Both the position numbers and the translations under genes were made by a program. A stretch of DNA of 64,000 nt, from NCBI GenBank assembly GCA_963920765.1, contig OY987249.1, positions 20,556,483 to 20,620,482 on the forward strand. Direction: 5' to 3'. Source of the stretch: Ulota crispa (taxonomy: Eukaryota > Streptophyta > Bryopsida > Orthotrichales > Orthotrichaceae). Under the pieces are notes generated by a model. That model was not told where the DNA came from. It did not search any database and saw nothing but the letters and a program-made list of their open reading frames with translations. Shown here one piece after another: positions 46,545 to 60,262 of the stretch (its first letter is position 1; every line of letters begins with the position of its first letter).

Positions 46545-48689
46545 GGCATCTCCTCAATTTTGATCTGATTTTTTTTTTTAATTACGTCTTGCAAACCTTT
46601 CTCAAGTGACTATGATTGTTGATGAGCCAAATAATTATCATGATCATTCACATGGAACAAGTGAGTAGCATCTCTGTGATTTTGTAAATGACACAATATG
46701 AAATTGGAGTTTGTTTGCTCCATTTGAAGCGTAAAGCTAAGATTTATCTTGTTGAAATTGTAGAAAGGTTTTGTCAATTCCAATTTGGAGCAATAGAAGT
46801 GTAGGCATTTAGAATCTAAGTGAAATAGAGGTTACCCTAAATCTACAATGTTGAAGAAAGGATTGCCAATTTTGCAACAAGTATCATGACTAAATCTAGT
46901 TTCCTTTTCACTTGTATGTGAATCCATGGTAAACGTCAATGGCTTATAAGCAATCAAGTTGGAGTTGAAACTTGGCTTTAAAACCACCTTCAGTGCACCA
47001 TAAAAAATATTTGTGTATCACCTAGTGCTAATTAGATTGTGTTTTACTACTAAAGAGGTCACTATTGGTGAATTTAATAATTCTCAAATGCTAAGTAGCA
47101 ATGAGTGTGTGCAATATGAATGTGATATGAATCTAGTATAGAATTGGACAATCCAAAAGTAATTAGTAATGGTTGTGCGCAGTAAAACTTGTTAAGTATG
47201 TGACCATCAAATGAAGTTCTACTCCATTTCATTAAATATCATACTTAATTGCCTTAAGGAATTCAGATGCCATAAGTTTTGAAACATGAGTTCAATCAAA
47301 ACTAGAATGAGAACTAGTATTGGATGTGTGTAGTTAGTGTAATGCATACAAATGAAACTTTCTAATGAACTAAGAATTAATTTAGATTACATGTTATTAA
47401 TAAATGGTGGTTTATAGAGATTTAGAATGAATGGTTTCACAAAGCTCAAAAAGAGAAAACATAGACCAAGTACAAATGAAAAGAACACTTGAGCTTTCAA
47501 GTTTTTATATAAATCATTCCAACAATTGGTATGGTAAAACATATAAAAAACATTCTATATGAAAATGATGTTGACACATTTATAGTAGCATGTAATCAAA
47601 ATTAGCTTGAATTTCAAAATAATATAAAAGATAAATATTTCCCACAAGTTGCGTGTCAAATATTGTTTCTATGTAGAAAATGCGTTTACATAATATAGAC
47701 TTGAAATATTGTAAGCACATAAAAAGCAATTTTTGAAAAAAATTCATGTCTATATAAATTTTTTTTAAAAGACACATACAATTTTCAACAAATATTGGTT
47801 CTAAGAGTAATTTCAAACAAAACAATCATAAACTAGAGTGAAAATTGAACATAAAATTAAAAGATAAATGAACAAGACAAATGCATCATCAAAAGTAGAA
47901 AAAATAAACCAACACTACATTAGATATGATTAGATATAAACACATTTCATTTGGTATAAAATTAAAGATTCATGATGGATCAATGAATTGAAAGTTGAAG
48001 CTCTAGCAACAATCTCATAATGATTTGTGTTATTTATATAATGCAATGTTGACAACTCTAGTAGACTATTTGATTAGTAGAGTTTTAAAAAAACAAATAA
48101 GAATAAAAAGTTTATTGATGTTACAAAAAGTACATAGTACACATCTAATCAGCCTTTGTCCAATTTTTAATATATACAAAACAAAAACTCAATAAGAATG
48201 TGGTGAGCATATTGAGAGTACATACGGCTAATATAAACCCACACATCTCACTTCTTTAGAACTCTATTTGAAACTTTATTTATAGTGAAAATGCACAAAC
48301 AACATAAAAGAAACTTGAGTACTATGTAAGCTTTTGGGTTTACAAGACTAGTAGAATTATGCTATTCAACTCATTTAAAAAATCATCATAATTTTGTACA
48401 AATTCAAAAATAAGTTCAATTAGTGATTTCAAAAACGAAATATGCATTTCAAAATTGAATGCTTTCCAACAAACTTCAATCACATCAAGCATAGGGAATG
48501 TACAACATAAGAGACAATATTTGGTGAAATATACAAGATTATTCTATGATTACCATTCAACATCCAAAATTACACCTCCAAAACTGAATTTGATTAACAT
48601 TTCAAAGTCATATGTATATTCAATCAAACATGATATAATTGAAATCCAAAGGACTCATTAATGTTCTAGTATCTACAATGTTGTGAAAT
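46545..48689. other. No gene seen
   Basis: AT-rich intergenic DNA. No repeat termini or genes identified. Confidence 0.5.
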
Positions 48690-49080
48690 GTACAATACTA
48701 GAAAAAAATAATACAATCAAGCATACCAAATTTTAGTTACCAAAAACCAAAATCCTATTTTTGGTAGATTATTGTGTCAAAATCATGGTTTTACAAGAAA
48801 GTAGATTAAAAAACATCAATGATGAATTCTTGAGATTTGATTGCATAAATATGTATGAGACATCCATATGCACATCTTTGTTTCAAACAAACATTTCCAA
48901 AGAGTTTCAAGATTCCTTCTATAGAGATTTTAATCTTAGAGTGATTATGACCAAATTTAGTAAAATTTATATATTTTTATGAAAACTAGTTTATGTTATT
49001 TGACTCATACATTGTGATTAAGTTTGTACCTTTAAACATGATGATATGTTTATTTTGCCAAAAACTAATTCATTTATAGT
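48690..49080. repeat. Relative of the 318-1345 foldback (left arm plus centre)
   Basis: Shares in order CATACCAAATTTTAGTTACC, TGGTTTTACA, GATGAATTCTTGAGATTTGA and CATCCATATG, then the central CATTGTGATTAAGTTTGTAC. It has only one arm. Confidence 0.65.
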
Positions 49081-51077
49081 ACAAACTTCTTTGAATTCCA
49101 TAAGAGGGACTTTTATATACTCTTTCTTTAGGGTACAGTACATTACCATGCAATTCAATTCTCATTTAATAGCAATTATTGTTCATGTTGACACTAGTAT
49201 TTATGTTGGATACTACTTTTGTGTAGGGTAAATATCTTGGTACTGATTAAGGTTTCCTACTGGAAATTTAATTGACAATTAGTGTTCTTAATGACATTAA
49301 TGCTAGTAGTATTAATAGCTATTGTTAACATTTAGAGTCAAAATTGGTAATGCAAATACCAAGTTCCATTGTTAATGTACTCACTTCTAGTGCTGAAAGT
49401 TAAAACCACAATCAACTCTTTGGTGAAACTCACAGAATAATTATAATAGTTGAAAAAATATCATCACTTCCATAGCCTTAAAACCATTAAACATTGAAAA
49501 AAACTTGTGAATTATATACAACTACTGAAAACATACCATCTAAGGTATCGGGTTCGTAACATGCCAAGCAATGATCCCGTTTTAGAATGTTCACTCTGTC
49601 AATGTGTTCTTCTAGAAAGACAAGGATAAGCAACGTCTAATCGCAAAACCTAACCCAGTTTATTCCAAAATCTTTTGCATCTTTGTGGAATTAGTCAAGT
49701 TAACATCTAACCATCTATTAGTGTTCTCAAAAGCGGAAAAACCACTCATTTTCCATGACGTCTAAAAGTCAACCTACAGAATTTCAAAATCAACTCTTTT
49801 GTTTCAATATCTTTCTTCAACTTTTTTACATTCAATTATAGAATCACTGAGCTTTCGAAACAAAACATTATCCTTCCTCTACTCACCTAGAACCCATTAT
49901 CCATCCTTCCTCCTGCTCACCTCCAGAAGAACCAATTCTGCATATACCTCATTGTGCCCTCAGGGGTAGTTTTATGACACCCACCTTCATTCCCGATTCG
50001 GCAATGACAACCTCTTAAAACCTGTAAATAAAAATGGAGTACTGATGCCCCAACCTAAGATGCCGTAACATAGTTAGAAATCCCTGTAAAAGTAACCAGA
50101 GAGCATATGCAACTCTTTTTCATTGAAATCAAGATACCACCAATACCTCACACATACCATAGAGTCTAAAACTGACTAGCCGTTTTAAGTGTACAAGTGT
50201 TGAAAACAGGGTTCAGAGCACAAGTATTTCCTGACAATGTACACCTGACTCTACCTTGCACCCAGACCTTTCGCGGACGGATCCTAGAATCAGGAGTAAT
50301 TTGCCCAAACTTGACCTACGTTTCTTTCAAATGATTACAGATACCTGAGGAGTCTCGAAACGGCAGAGAAGTATACATCCGCTTGGAGAGATTTTATACA
50401 TTACTTACATGACCACTCAGTGGTTGCCTCCAAATAGCAATATCACTCCAGCACAAAACGGCAGAGCCTTGACTACTCTAGCCTGCACGTACAAACAGAC
50501 ATCAAAGTGAATGGTGACGCTAGATCTACGAATCACTCGCTACAATATATTGTCGATATCCCTGCAACATATCTTGACATAATCGCTGGTGATGACCCAG
50601 GATCCGAAATAGCATAATGGACTGAAAGCCCAAAATGCTTCCACCCTTTTAAGGGACAGTGTGGAACAAAAAACACAACCTAAATCTCGTTCACAATCAT
50701 ATATTTATCAACCACTCACTAAACCCTGGCGGCATGTTGACAGGGAACTGACTGCGTCGAAAGAACAACCACACCTCAAACGCATTCCCGAATCATAAGA
50801 ATCGTGGAAAACAAATGGACACAATACCTAGAACCGTAATACCTATAATGCTACTAAGAGCGCTGAGAATTCAACAATTAAAGCTCAGGAATTAATTGTT
50901 ACTGCAAAATATGGAACCTCTTCATTTCATCACCTTTAAAGTCTATACCAGAATACCTCAAAGAAGCGGGAGGAAAACGACACACCATCGAGCAAGGTGC
51001 TCGACAACAGCAAATGAACAAGATTCTTTTCATATGAACCCAAAAAGCACAGGAAACTTGTGCCTAAAATTACAGAA
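49081..51077. other. 3' flank of TGD1; no gene seen
   Basis: From about 49550 the sequence is less AT-rich than typical intergenic DNA in this window, probably TGD1 3' untranslated region and low-copy flank. I found no protein motif on either strand. Confidence 0.45.
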
Positions 51078-53345
51078 TTACCCCATGGCTGCCTTCAGAG
51101 CATCTCCTGCGCCTTGGAAAAAGACCCACGACAGAATAAAGTCAGCTATAAATATGCAGACAAGAGAGATGACCACAGCTGAAGTAGTCGACTCCCCAAC
51201 TCCTTTAGCGCCGCCGAGAGTTGTTACACCCCATGTGCAACTCACGATTGATATGATGCCACCAAACACAACAGACTTAATCGTTGTGCTTATCAAATCC
51301 CATGGTTGTAAGGCCCTTGCAGCAGATTCAAGAATAATGTTAGCGCTCACATTGTAAACAGAGTCTGCAAGTAATACGCTCGCCCCCATGGCTACTGCAA
51401 AGCACATGGTAGTGAGAATAGGTAAAGCTAAACAGCAGGCAATTACGCGAGGAGTCACCAAGTAATCAACTGGGTCTGTTCTCAATACTCGCAGTGTGTC
51501 TGTCTGCTCTGAAACCTGTACCAAAATGCCACAAAACTCAGAATACACGCAGTGCACAGTGCATGAAGGACTTAACAGATTTCACGCATCCACTCAAGAC
51601 CCTCCGATGCTTATACGACACAAAAATACGTGCTCATAAGACAGCAGATCATATAACAAAGAGTTGATCAGCACGCTAGGGCATTATAACCTTCATCTGT
51701 TGTTCATGAGGTGCCTGCCAACGTGAAGGTTCATTGACAAGGGTTTGCGGTATCTAGAGCCTCCAACGACAATCCGAGATTCAGACGTACTATAAGTGCT
51801 AAAAGAAGTGGTACAGGAGCAAAGAGGCCCCAAAAGGTAGATGGAACAGCTTACCTGCATGGTTCCCAGCTCAGCAGCAAATGCGCTTCCAACTCTACCA
51901 GCCATGATAATGGCTGTCACCACAGGAGACAATTCTCTTGCCAACGCCAAAGCCAACACCCCTCCAACTGACCTTGTCAATCCCAACCTCGCAAATTCCC
52001 GAACAAACTGCCAAATTGATGTAGAGTGTCAAACTCTGTGTACTGATAGTCAACACCTTCACCAGAGTCATCCCTTATGGGGTCTTGAAAAGCATTACCC
52101 CGAAAGGTATGAAAAGAGTACTCTTGGGACCTAATAAACCCTTACAACCTTTAGTCGAATTGCATGGTGCTAACCCAAGGAGTGCAAAAACGCAGGTACG
52201 AACCTGAATCGTGAAAACCATGCCAACAAACGAGGCAGTCAAGAGGCTCACACCCAATGATCGTGGTCCAACCAGCTCTAATTGCTGCAACGTGTTGCGT
52301 GCATGCACTCTTCCCCTGATTGTCCTAATAACCACCTGCAAAATGTAATTTAACATAACCAGTGGGCGCCCTGGGTTCAGAAGCCGTACCAGAAGCTTCA
52401 GAGACACTGACTACAAAACATGAAAAGCTGGAGGCGTTCATATGCAACAGGCAGTCAGAAAAATGCCCATTCGGGCGATTCCAAATATTGAATAACCATG
52501 TAACGCATGTGTATAAATTCAGGTTGCTCGATGGGAAAGAAGAGAAAGCACGCGTCAAATCTGGATGTCAAACCTGCATGCAGATGAAATGGATCGGCAT
52601 TATGTCCATTAATCTTCACAAACCTTTCGGCTTTCCTTACAATGCAATTGCTTTTGCTGGTTCAATTGCTGATTGTGTTTCTAGATCTCAAGTTTATCCG
52701 CTCGGTCAATCAAGTTGATTGTTTGCGCCTAACTTCGGTGTAGCAGCCAATTTTTGATTTATTTCATCCTTTTAAGGACTTCAAATCCTTTTCACAAAAT
52801 GGGGGTCTCATACCTGCCTGGTGCTGGAAGGGGAAAACAAGAAGTGTTATGGGCTTCGAATAGAAGCCAGTAACAGAGGATTGAGAGAAAGGGAGAGGAG
52901 ACAGGAGAGAGAGCGAGATCTTCGTTGCCGTTCCCCGTGAACGAGTTGCGGATGCGTGCAAGCAAAGAAAGGGGTGGTGGGCGAGAAAGGGAAGTACCTG
53001 GCCAGCAATGATGAAGGCAGCAATGGCGCGCCAGAGGTAGCGAGGAGGCATCCAGCCGGCCAGCAGCGGGCGGGATTGAATTTCCTCGAGAGTCTCGGGA
53101 GGGGGAGCCGAAGCTGTAGCAGCAGGAGCATCGTCAGCATCGTGGCTGGGCAAATCAACCTCGGCGGCAGCGGCAGTAGCGCGGAGGTCGAGAGAGGGAA
53201 GAGGGGCGCGAGAGAGAGGCAGGGGCAGAGGAGACAGACGCAGACGCGAGGAGCGCAGGGCAAGGGGAGAGGAGCGACGGAGGAGGGCGGGCGAGGGCAG
53301 GGGGTGGGAGAGGAGCAGGCGAGGCAGAGCTTGCGCCAGAGCCAT
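51078..53345 (-). CDS. TGD1: TGD1, plastid inner-envelope lipid-import permease
   Basis: TGD1 is the membrane (MlaE-type) subunit of the ABC complex with TGD2 and TGD3, which brings lipid from the ER into the plastid. Exons in translation order: 53345-52998, 52335-52204, 52007-51855 and 51515-51078. All are GT-AG and all junctions are phase 0, giving 356 residues, close to the family length. The ATG at 53345 opens a Leu/Arg/Ser/Pro-rich stretch of about 75 residues that looks like a chloroplast transit peptide. The mature part has [139 protein letters not shown] and [14 protein letters not shown]. These match plant TGD1 along their length, including the permease motif GTM-VSEQ-DTL. Intron 1 is 662 bp. 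No damage seen. Confidence 0.96.
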
Positions 53346-53882
53346 GGCCCCAGCCTGAATTGTAAAACCCTAAGTTAGAATGCCTGACGCTGCAGCAGCA
53401 ACAAAGTGGTGGGTTGGATTGAATTGGGGGGGGGGGGGAGGCTGCAGATATTCCTTGCAACAGCCCTGCCCTGCCCTGCGCTGCGCTGCTCTGCTGTGCC
53501 CGACGAGGAGGCCGAGAATTGGAAGGTGCCGCAGCAGCAGAAGCCAGATAGCTGAACACATGCAAGCAAGGCGAGAGTGCGAGGCCTCCACAGTTCCCTA
53601 ATTAGCCCAGAAGCCCGACCTCCTTTGATCTTACGAAGTCCTCCTGATGACCACATCAGTCGTCGATAACTTACCTCGATGCAAATTCTGACTCGGGCGC
53701 ACTGATGTCAGCAAGGGGTCGCTTCACACTTGATCCAAACCTGCTGGGGCCCGTTTCACCCAAAACTCACATGTCAGCACCAATTGTCCCACCAGTGACC
53801 TCGAGCTCTCACTACAAGTGTAATAGGAGCCAATTCTCTTGTGGCAAAAGTGCTTGACGTCTTAAGTATAATTCTTCAAAGC
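53346..53882 (-). promoter_or_regulatory. Upstream region of TGD1
   Basis: GC-richer DNA before the start codon. It includes a 13-base G run (53426-53438, C run on the coding strand) and CTGCC/CTGCG repeats. Probably the 5' untranslated region and promoter. The transcription start is not visible. Open frames on both strands here lack motifs. Confidence 0.4.
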
Positions 53883-54834
53883 TTAGCCCCTAAAGGATTA
53901 AGGGTGTTTTTTTAAAGAAAAATCTTAGAAACGGCCAACTTCTAGTCTATTGCCAAAAATTGAAAATAAAAAGTTTTTTTGAATTTCAACCGCACAAAAG
54001 TGTGTTAGACAGATAAATCGATGTATGCAAAAAAAAGTTCAACCCATTTGACTTCAAAAATTGTAAGATTATGACGTTTGAGGTGAAAAAAATTTCATTC
54101 CTGCAAAACAAGGTTAGCAGACTTAAAGCCTTTTGGAGTAAAATTTTTGTTCTACACAAAAATGAGGTTTTTGACCATTCAAAAGTATATGATGTTAGGT
54201 TCACTCACAAAAAAATTCAGAAGCAAATACAAAATCCATCTTATTATAAATCATCTTGCAATGCAAGGAGGTTAAGTGAATACGCAATACCCTAGTCATT
54301 CTTTCATGGTTTCTTATGCAATGAAGAAGTCTTTTACTTGAAATTTGAACGGTGAAGAGTTAGAGGCAAACATTGGAAATATATGAAGAAAAATTCAAGA
54401 ACTTTGAATTTATAAATTGCAAGACAATAGGCCCTAAAGTTAGAAGAAATGATTTTTTTGTGAAGCAACCAGGACATAGTTAACAAAGTTTGACTCCATT
54501 TAGAGTATGATTTGAGAGCTTATTTCTTCTTCTTTTTGACAATTGTATACCATTTTTTATCCATTACATACATGCCAAATTTCAAAAGTTGATGAGATTT
54601 TTTAAACAAGATTCTCCAAAGATGCCCAAATTGCCTAAGCTACCCAAATTCTTTTGGGCATCATAACTTTTGAATTGAGCATCCAATTGGGGAGAAATTA
54701 CAATTCCACTTGGGGGATACATATTTACACCTTGTGGGACAATTTTGAGAACACTCAGTAAAAATTGACTTCATATGACCCTACCCAAGTTCTCAAGTGT
54801 CCATCAAACATACACTTGGTCCTTTAGGGGTTAA
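53883..54834. mobile_element. TTAA-bounded element (E13)
   Basis: Left end TTAGCCCCTAAAGGATTAAG. Right end ACTTGGTCCTTTAGGGGTTAA. It is close kin of E11 over its whole length. Its left boundary is TTAG, one base off TTAA. Confidence 0.75.
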
Positions 54835-54904
54835 CCCTTGAAAATTCAAGCTCAAACAAGATGATAAAATTGAATTGTTGAGATTTTAATTGCATCATAT
54901 TCTA

Positions 54905-55826
54905 TTAACCCCTAAAGAACCAAGCTGCAATCTTGCCAAAAACTCTTTAAAATTGCCATTTTTAGAGCATCAACCAAATTTGAAAACAAAAATACTTTTG
55001 TGCATATGCAATCATAGAATCTTGTAATTGAATGATTTTGGAAAATGTTGAAAAACTTCAAAAAAAATCACTTTGTGAATTGGACAATAGAATGGTTTGA
55101 GTATTCAAAAATGTTTTTTGGGTCCTATGAACTACTAGGCAACTACCCTTTAGAATATGAAATTCCTAAGGTAAAAAGGCTCTGTGGGTGGTGCTTCCCT
55201 AGAGTCCTTATTCCACCTAAGTAGGATACATGTCAAGAAGCTTCAAATCATCTGGAATTGTAAAACATGTGGGAAAATAATAGTAAGTAAAAAGAAGTAG
55301 AGAATGATTCAAAACACTCAATTTTTTAGAATTTAATCATGGAAATGAAAAAAGTCATTCTCAATGGTGGTAATATTGTAATAAACAATTTCCATCCTTC
55401 AATTCTATTTTTTTTTCCAAAATATTGAAATTTGAGTAAAACAAAGGACTTCCAAGATTATTTTAGAGTAGAGAATCCATAATTACCTTGCAAACAAAAA
55501 CTCCTCATAACTTTCATCTCATTGATCAAAATGGAATAATTATAAGCTTTCCACATACGCATAAATATCCTAAACCAATTTCAGCTTTTTGTTTTTGAAA
55601 AAAATGATTTTTTAAAGCAACCCAAAATGCCCGCCCTAAAAAACTCATATTAGGCATAACTTTTTACTAGTAACTCCAAATGCCATGAAATTTAGTGCAT
55701 AGAAAACAAAAATCCTTGTCCCCACCTACTATAAAAATTTAGACCTAAAATATGGGATTCTCCAATCACAAGTAACTCAAATTTACAATGATGCTAAAAA
55801 AACAAACTTAGTCTTTTAGAGGTTAA
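54905..55826. mobile_element. TTAA-bounded element (E14)
   Basis: Left end TTAACCCCTAAAGAACCAAG. Right end CTTAGTCTTTTAGAGGTTAA. It is an inverted relative of E8 in the PDC intron. No coding capacity. Confidence 0.72.
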
Positions 55827-57741
55827 CAAAACATTTATGATTCAAATAATTGTATTTTGATGACATTTGACCATAGTTGCAAGACCTTGAATTTGTCTTT
55901 GACCCAATTCTTAGCTTGGTCTTGGCACTCATATTTTTCAAAACTCTGTTGTTGAGTACAAGTGTAAATGCCTTGGAGTTGATTTCAAAATTTGAACCAA
56001 TGACAAGCAAGGCTTAGGCCAAGCATGTTGGAGTGCCAAAAGCTTCCTCTCCTAATGAAAACGGCCTTGACCTAGGTCTTGAAATTTGTGGGACATTTAT
56101 TTTTATTAGAGGTGAAAACAACATGAATGACTTGTTTTTGTTAATATGTATCAACATCATTATTTTCGTTCATTAAAGACAAAAATCCTCTTGATGCTTG
56201 TTTTTATCCTAAATTGTTAAAATGTGAAGATAAAGACATAAAATACAATATAGAAGAATAATAAAAAAGGATGACTTCCAAATAAAAAGTATAAATAGTA
56301 GTCTATAAATCACATTCACGCTATTGTATCTACCATTGCAATTACTAATACTTACCCATAAAGAAACAAATTGATAATCAAAGATTCCTTCCAAGTTGAT
56401 TGTGGAATGAAAATTAATGATTTTTATGAGATTCTGTTCTTTTTTTTTAATGATGTTGAACCTCACTTGTGGTAGAGTTTTAAAAATAATTTATCATACT
56501 TTTTTTTGAAGTTAGAAAAGATGCTATCTTCTTTGCACTTGCTAATTAATTTTAACATTAATAAAGTTCATAGAATAGGGTACAAATTTGTCCATTCCTC
56601 ATTGAAACCCTTCTCATGAAGTTAGTTCTTAGCCCAATCTAAAACCAATTACATACCTAGAAGCCCAGAAAGGGGGACAATATGCATTAAGATGTGAAAA
56701 GTAGATTATTCCAAATCCATGCCTTTTATCCATGTCAAGTGCAATTTTGTACTATCAAATATGTTATTTTCATCAACTTCCAATCTTCTACCAACATCAT
56801 TTTAGTTTTTAACCAATTTTTAAAACTTGAAATTGCATTAATTTAAACTAGCCTCTTGTACATTAAGAATAGATTGAGAACATGTTGATAATAGATTGAT
56901 GGTGGACCTGTAATGATTTTAAAAACATTTTAACCATGAATTGCTGCAATCTTCAGTCTTCACATGATTTTTTACAAACACTTCTCCTAATTTGGTTCAT
57001 GTAATTTTCAATGTATCGTGTCCCTCTTTATGAGCTTTCAAGGTATGTAACTATTGATTTCAGATTTGGTGAAATATTGGTTGCGTGGAAGGAGTTTGAG
57101 CGAGGAATAGATATATTTTACCACTACTCTATGAAAATTATCATCAAATGTTTACTTAATTTACATATTAAGTGCTTTATATGTTTTGAACTAGAAAAGA
57201 CTGGTATTCAAACAATTAATTTGATGGATAGAAAATGAGAGACAAAAACTTATTGATAGTACTTCAATCTAGGTGATTATCTATACTACTAAGTGGGAGG
57301 ATTATTCTTAGTGCGCCCTTTTCTAGAACCTTCTAGAACTTTTGGTATAAGTTGAAGCAACAAACAACGCCTTATATCTAAAACACCAAGTGCCCTCTAA
57401 CCACGTTCATTTCCAAAATTTTGTAAAACTTTTTGGTGGAAGGTGAAACACTTAAGGATGCCCAAAATATAAAACACCAAATGCCCTCCAACCATGTGTT
57501 AGAAATTGATAAAACACTAAGTGCATCTTAGCAAATATAAAAAAGCAACACTGTGATGAAAGCAATTGATATTGTTGGTCTCAAAAAAAGACCAAAGTAA
57601 TGGTACGTATGAATTAGATTCTAGATCAGTAGTGAGATATTAATTTCTTGTATAGTACATCATGATTGGATTTTAAACCAATTAATTTATGAGACATCAA
57701 ATTTTTATAAAGTTGAATGTTGCATTAATCATACATGTCTT
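55827..57741. other. No gene seen
   Basis: AT-rich DNA between E14 and the CACTA terminus. Repeated phrases such as ACACCAAGTGCCCTC and ACACCAAATGCCCTCCAACCA (about 57380-57500) are diffuse and undefined. Confidence 0.5.
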
Positions 57742-58997
57742 CACTACGGGAAAACAAGGTCCAAACCTACAAGAATTTGACAAGGCAGTGTCCATTTTGA
57801 CAAAAGGAGGAAATATCGCCAGGGATACTATCACGGCTTTCTCAATTACAGAAATCTGTTCATTTTTAGTCACTTTCGAATGTAAAGTTCCTGCGTGGGT
57901 ATATAAATATCATTCACTTTACCTATGTCATTCCATTGCGCTGTAAAGGCTGAACTTTTTAATCTCATCAAGTAATATTTACCCGTGTTAACTGCCTGTA
58001 CTGCGGTTCATCTACTGAATGGAATCTTCCATGTAATTACCGACTCACTCTTACTTAAGATATTATTGGACCTGCAAGGTGTACTTGTTTATTTTTAATC
58101 TTTCATTTACGCTAGTTGAGTCACTTTGACACTACATAGGATAAAATAACCTATGGTTTCAGATAACAAAGAGATGCCAAAAAAATTATTTACAAACAAC
58201 AGCTTAGTTCATTGAAGTTCAAAATCCCAATACCCAGAAATACACAGAATTGAAAATCAATGGCCTTGATAAGTGATGGCCGATACTTTGATTATCAGCA
58301 ATGAGAACTTCATAACCTCCTCATTCAACCGATTTAAAAAAAAAATCCATACAACTGAACTACCCAATGACATTTAGTACATTGCCCTTCACCGCCCTTC
58401 ATGATTACAATTAAATTTTGTCAAACCACCAATACATTTCACACTGGTAAAACATGAATACATTTCACAGTGGCAAAACATGAAGCCCATCTCCACCTTT
58501 TCATACCCAAAACCAATACCACCATGATATCAGATTAAAAAAATAATAATACATCTTCTATTATGAAGGAACTCATGAACCTACCGTTCCTACTCCACGC
58601 ATTTATCCCTGTAAAAGCTTCGTCTCTTTGCACACGCCAGGCCGTCTTCAAGAGATGCGTTCCCCTTCCCTACAAATCACAGTAGACGAAACAAAGTCAA
58701 GCCACCGTAAATTCTCATGTCATTGTCAATTATCATGAATGAGCATTTTGTAAGACTTTTACATTTCACTAATTATACAAAATTGCCTTAACAAATTGTT
58801 GTATGTTGATCCTTCACGGGAGAACAGTTTGATCTAGAATGGAAAACAAAATAAAACCACACTCCAATGATATGTACAATGACAACACCATAATGACAAT
58901 AACAATCTCTTCTCCTTCAATGACCATAGAAATTCTCAACTTCCCTATTCTAATTGGAAACGACAACTTTGCAAAGACCCCTTCTGTTCTTTGAGCC

Positions 58998-60262
58998 TTA
59001 CCTTCTACTCGCGTTGCTTCCAGACAAGCTACTGTCACTTGGACTGCCAATACTCTCTGCACTCTCTCTATGGCTTAGAGAAATATGCTCATCCCCGCTA
59101 CTTTCTACGATACTGGTTGACGGGTCCAACTCAATACTTCCCTCCCAAGTACCCCCTTGGTTCATCCTCTCCGACACTGCTCGTGCTCTTGATTGTCTCC
59201 AAGAACAGCCCCGACGCAGCAATTCATGCAGGTTGCCATCTTCACTGTCATCTTCTTCACCATTACATTGGATATCATTCCTCAGCCTCCCACGTTGTTC
59301 TCGTCTCTGACTTGCTTTGGCACAACTAGAGACAAGCACATTTTGGCAATCATTAACTTTGATTCCTCCCGCTACACTGTTTTGTTGTCGAGTCATTCGT
59401 TGACTTCCCCCGCGTGAGTTAGTTGTGCGTTGACAACTCGAGACTAGTGGCTATCGGATCATCACATTATGCCTCGCTGAAACAGGACGACTTTGGTCTT
59501 CTGTCACATTTGTGTCAAGCTGAAGTCCAGAGAAGTCATGGTCTTCTCCCATGTCAAACAATTCAATCTCTGGTTCCTCTGCAATATCCGGCAACACTCG
59601 CCTGCTACGGACTTCCTTCTTGAGGACCACTCGCCACCTTGGAGCTTCCCCTGCTTTTGCATAGAACACTTGACGACAATGTCTAGGAAAAGTGAAATTG
59701 TCGCGGCAAACACCACCTAGAGTCTTGTCATAGTTAGCCAAGGTTAATCCCCACTTATCCTTCTTCATTGTTGCATTGGCACCCACAAAATTAGACTTCA
59801 CAAAGTCACATACAAAGATCATCAAAGAATGCCATCGATAGTGCACCTCCAGAATTTCTTCTATGTGGCCCACAAATACCAAATCAGCTGTAATTTGGTT
59901 ACGATCATGCACTCCCGTTCAACAAACCTGGCTAAAAGCCATTGCAATTCCACTATTTGCAATCCTCATTCTCGTTTCAACTGCACACACACGGTAGTGA
60001 TTGCCGTAAGCAGACATTGACTTGTATGAGATTGCTATGGGAAGAGGGCTTCTTGCCGTATCAAGTACTTGTGAAGGTACAGGAACAACCAACGCAATTT
60101 GTCTTCTTACTTCATCAAGTACCCATCTTGTAAATACAGGAAGCACGTGCAAATCCATTGGGTAAGCAAATTGCCTTCTACTTCTCCTTGTCTTATGTAC
60201 TCTTTGGTAATTGTCTCTATCCACACCCCGCTGTAATACTACTTCTTCATATCTCCTACAAT
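58998..60262 (-). pseudogene. CACTA transposon DUF4216 region, two in-frame stops
   Basis: One - strand frame runs from about 60262 to 58998. It is broken by TGA at 59919-59921 and TAG at 59451-59453. Before the first stop come FTRWVLDEVRRQI and NHYRVCAVETRMRIANSGIA, the usual approach to DUF4216. After it comes LVFVGHIEEILEVHY, then CDFVKSNF, KKDKWGLTLANYDKTLG and RQVFYAKAGEAPRWRVVLK, which follow the DUF4216 pattern. The tail is Ser/Glu/Asp-rich (ESSGDEHISLSHRESAES). No introns were resolved. Confidence 0.82.

Noticed and set aside
50896-51357. Open frame on the + strand of 153 codons
   Set aside because: It is antisense to the last TGD1 exon, which has clear family motifs on the - strand.
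58954-59329. Overlapping + strand frames
   Set aside because: They are antisense to the acidic tail of the CACTA DUF4216 protein and carry no motifs of their own.
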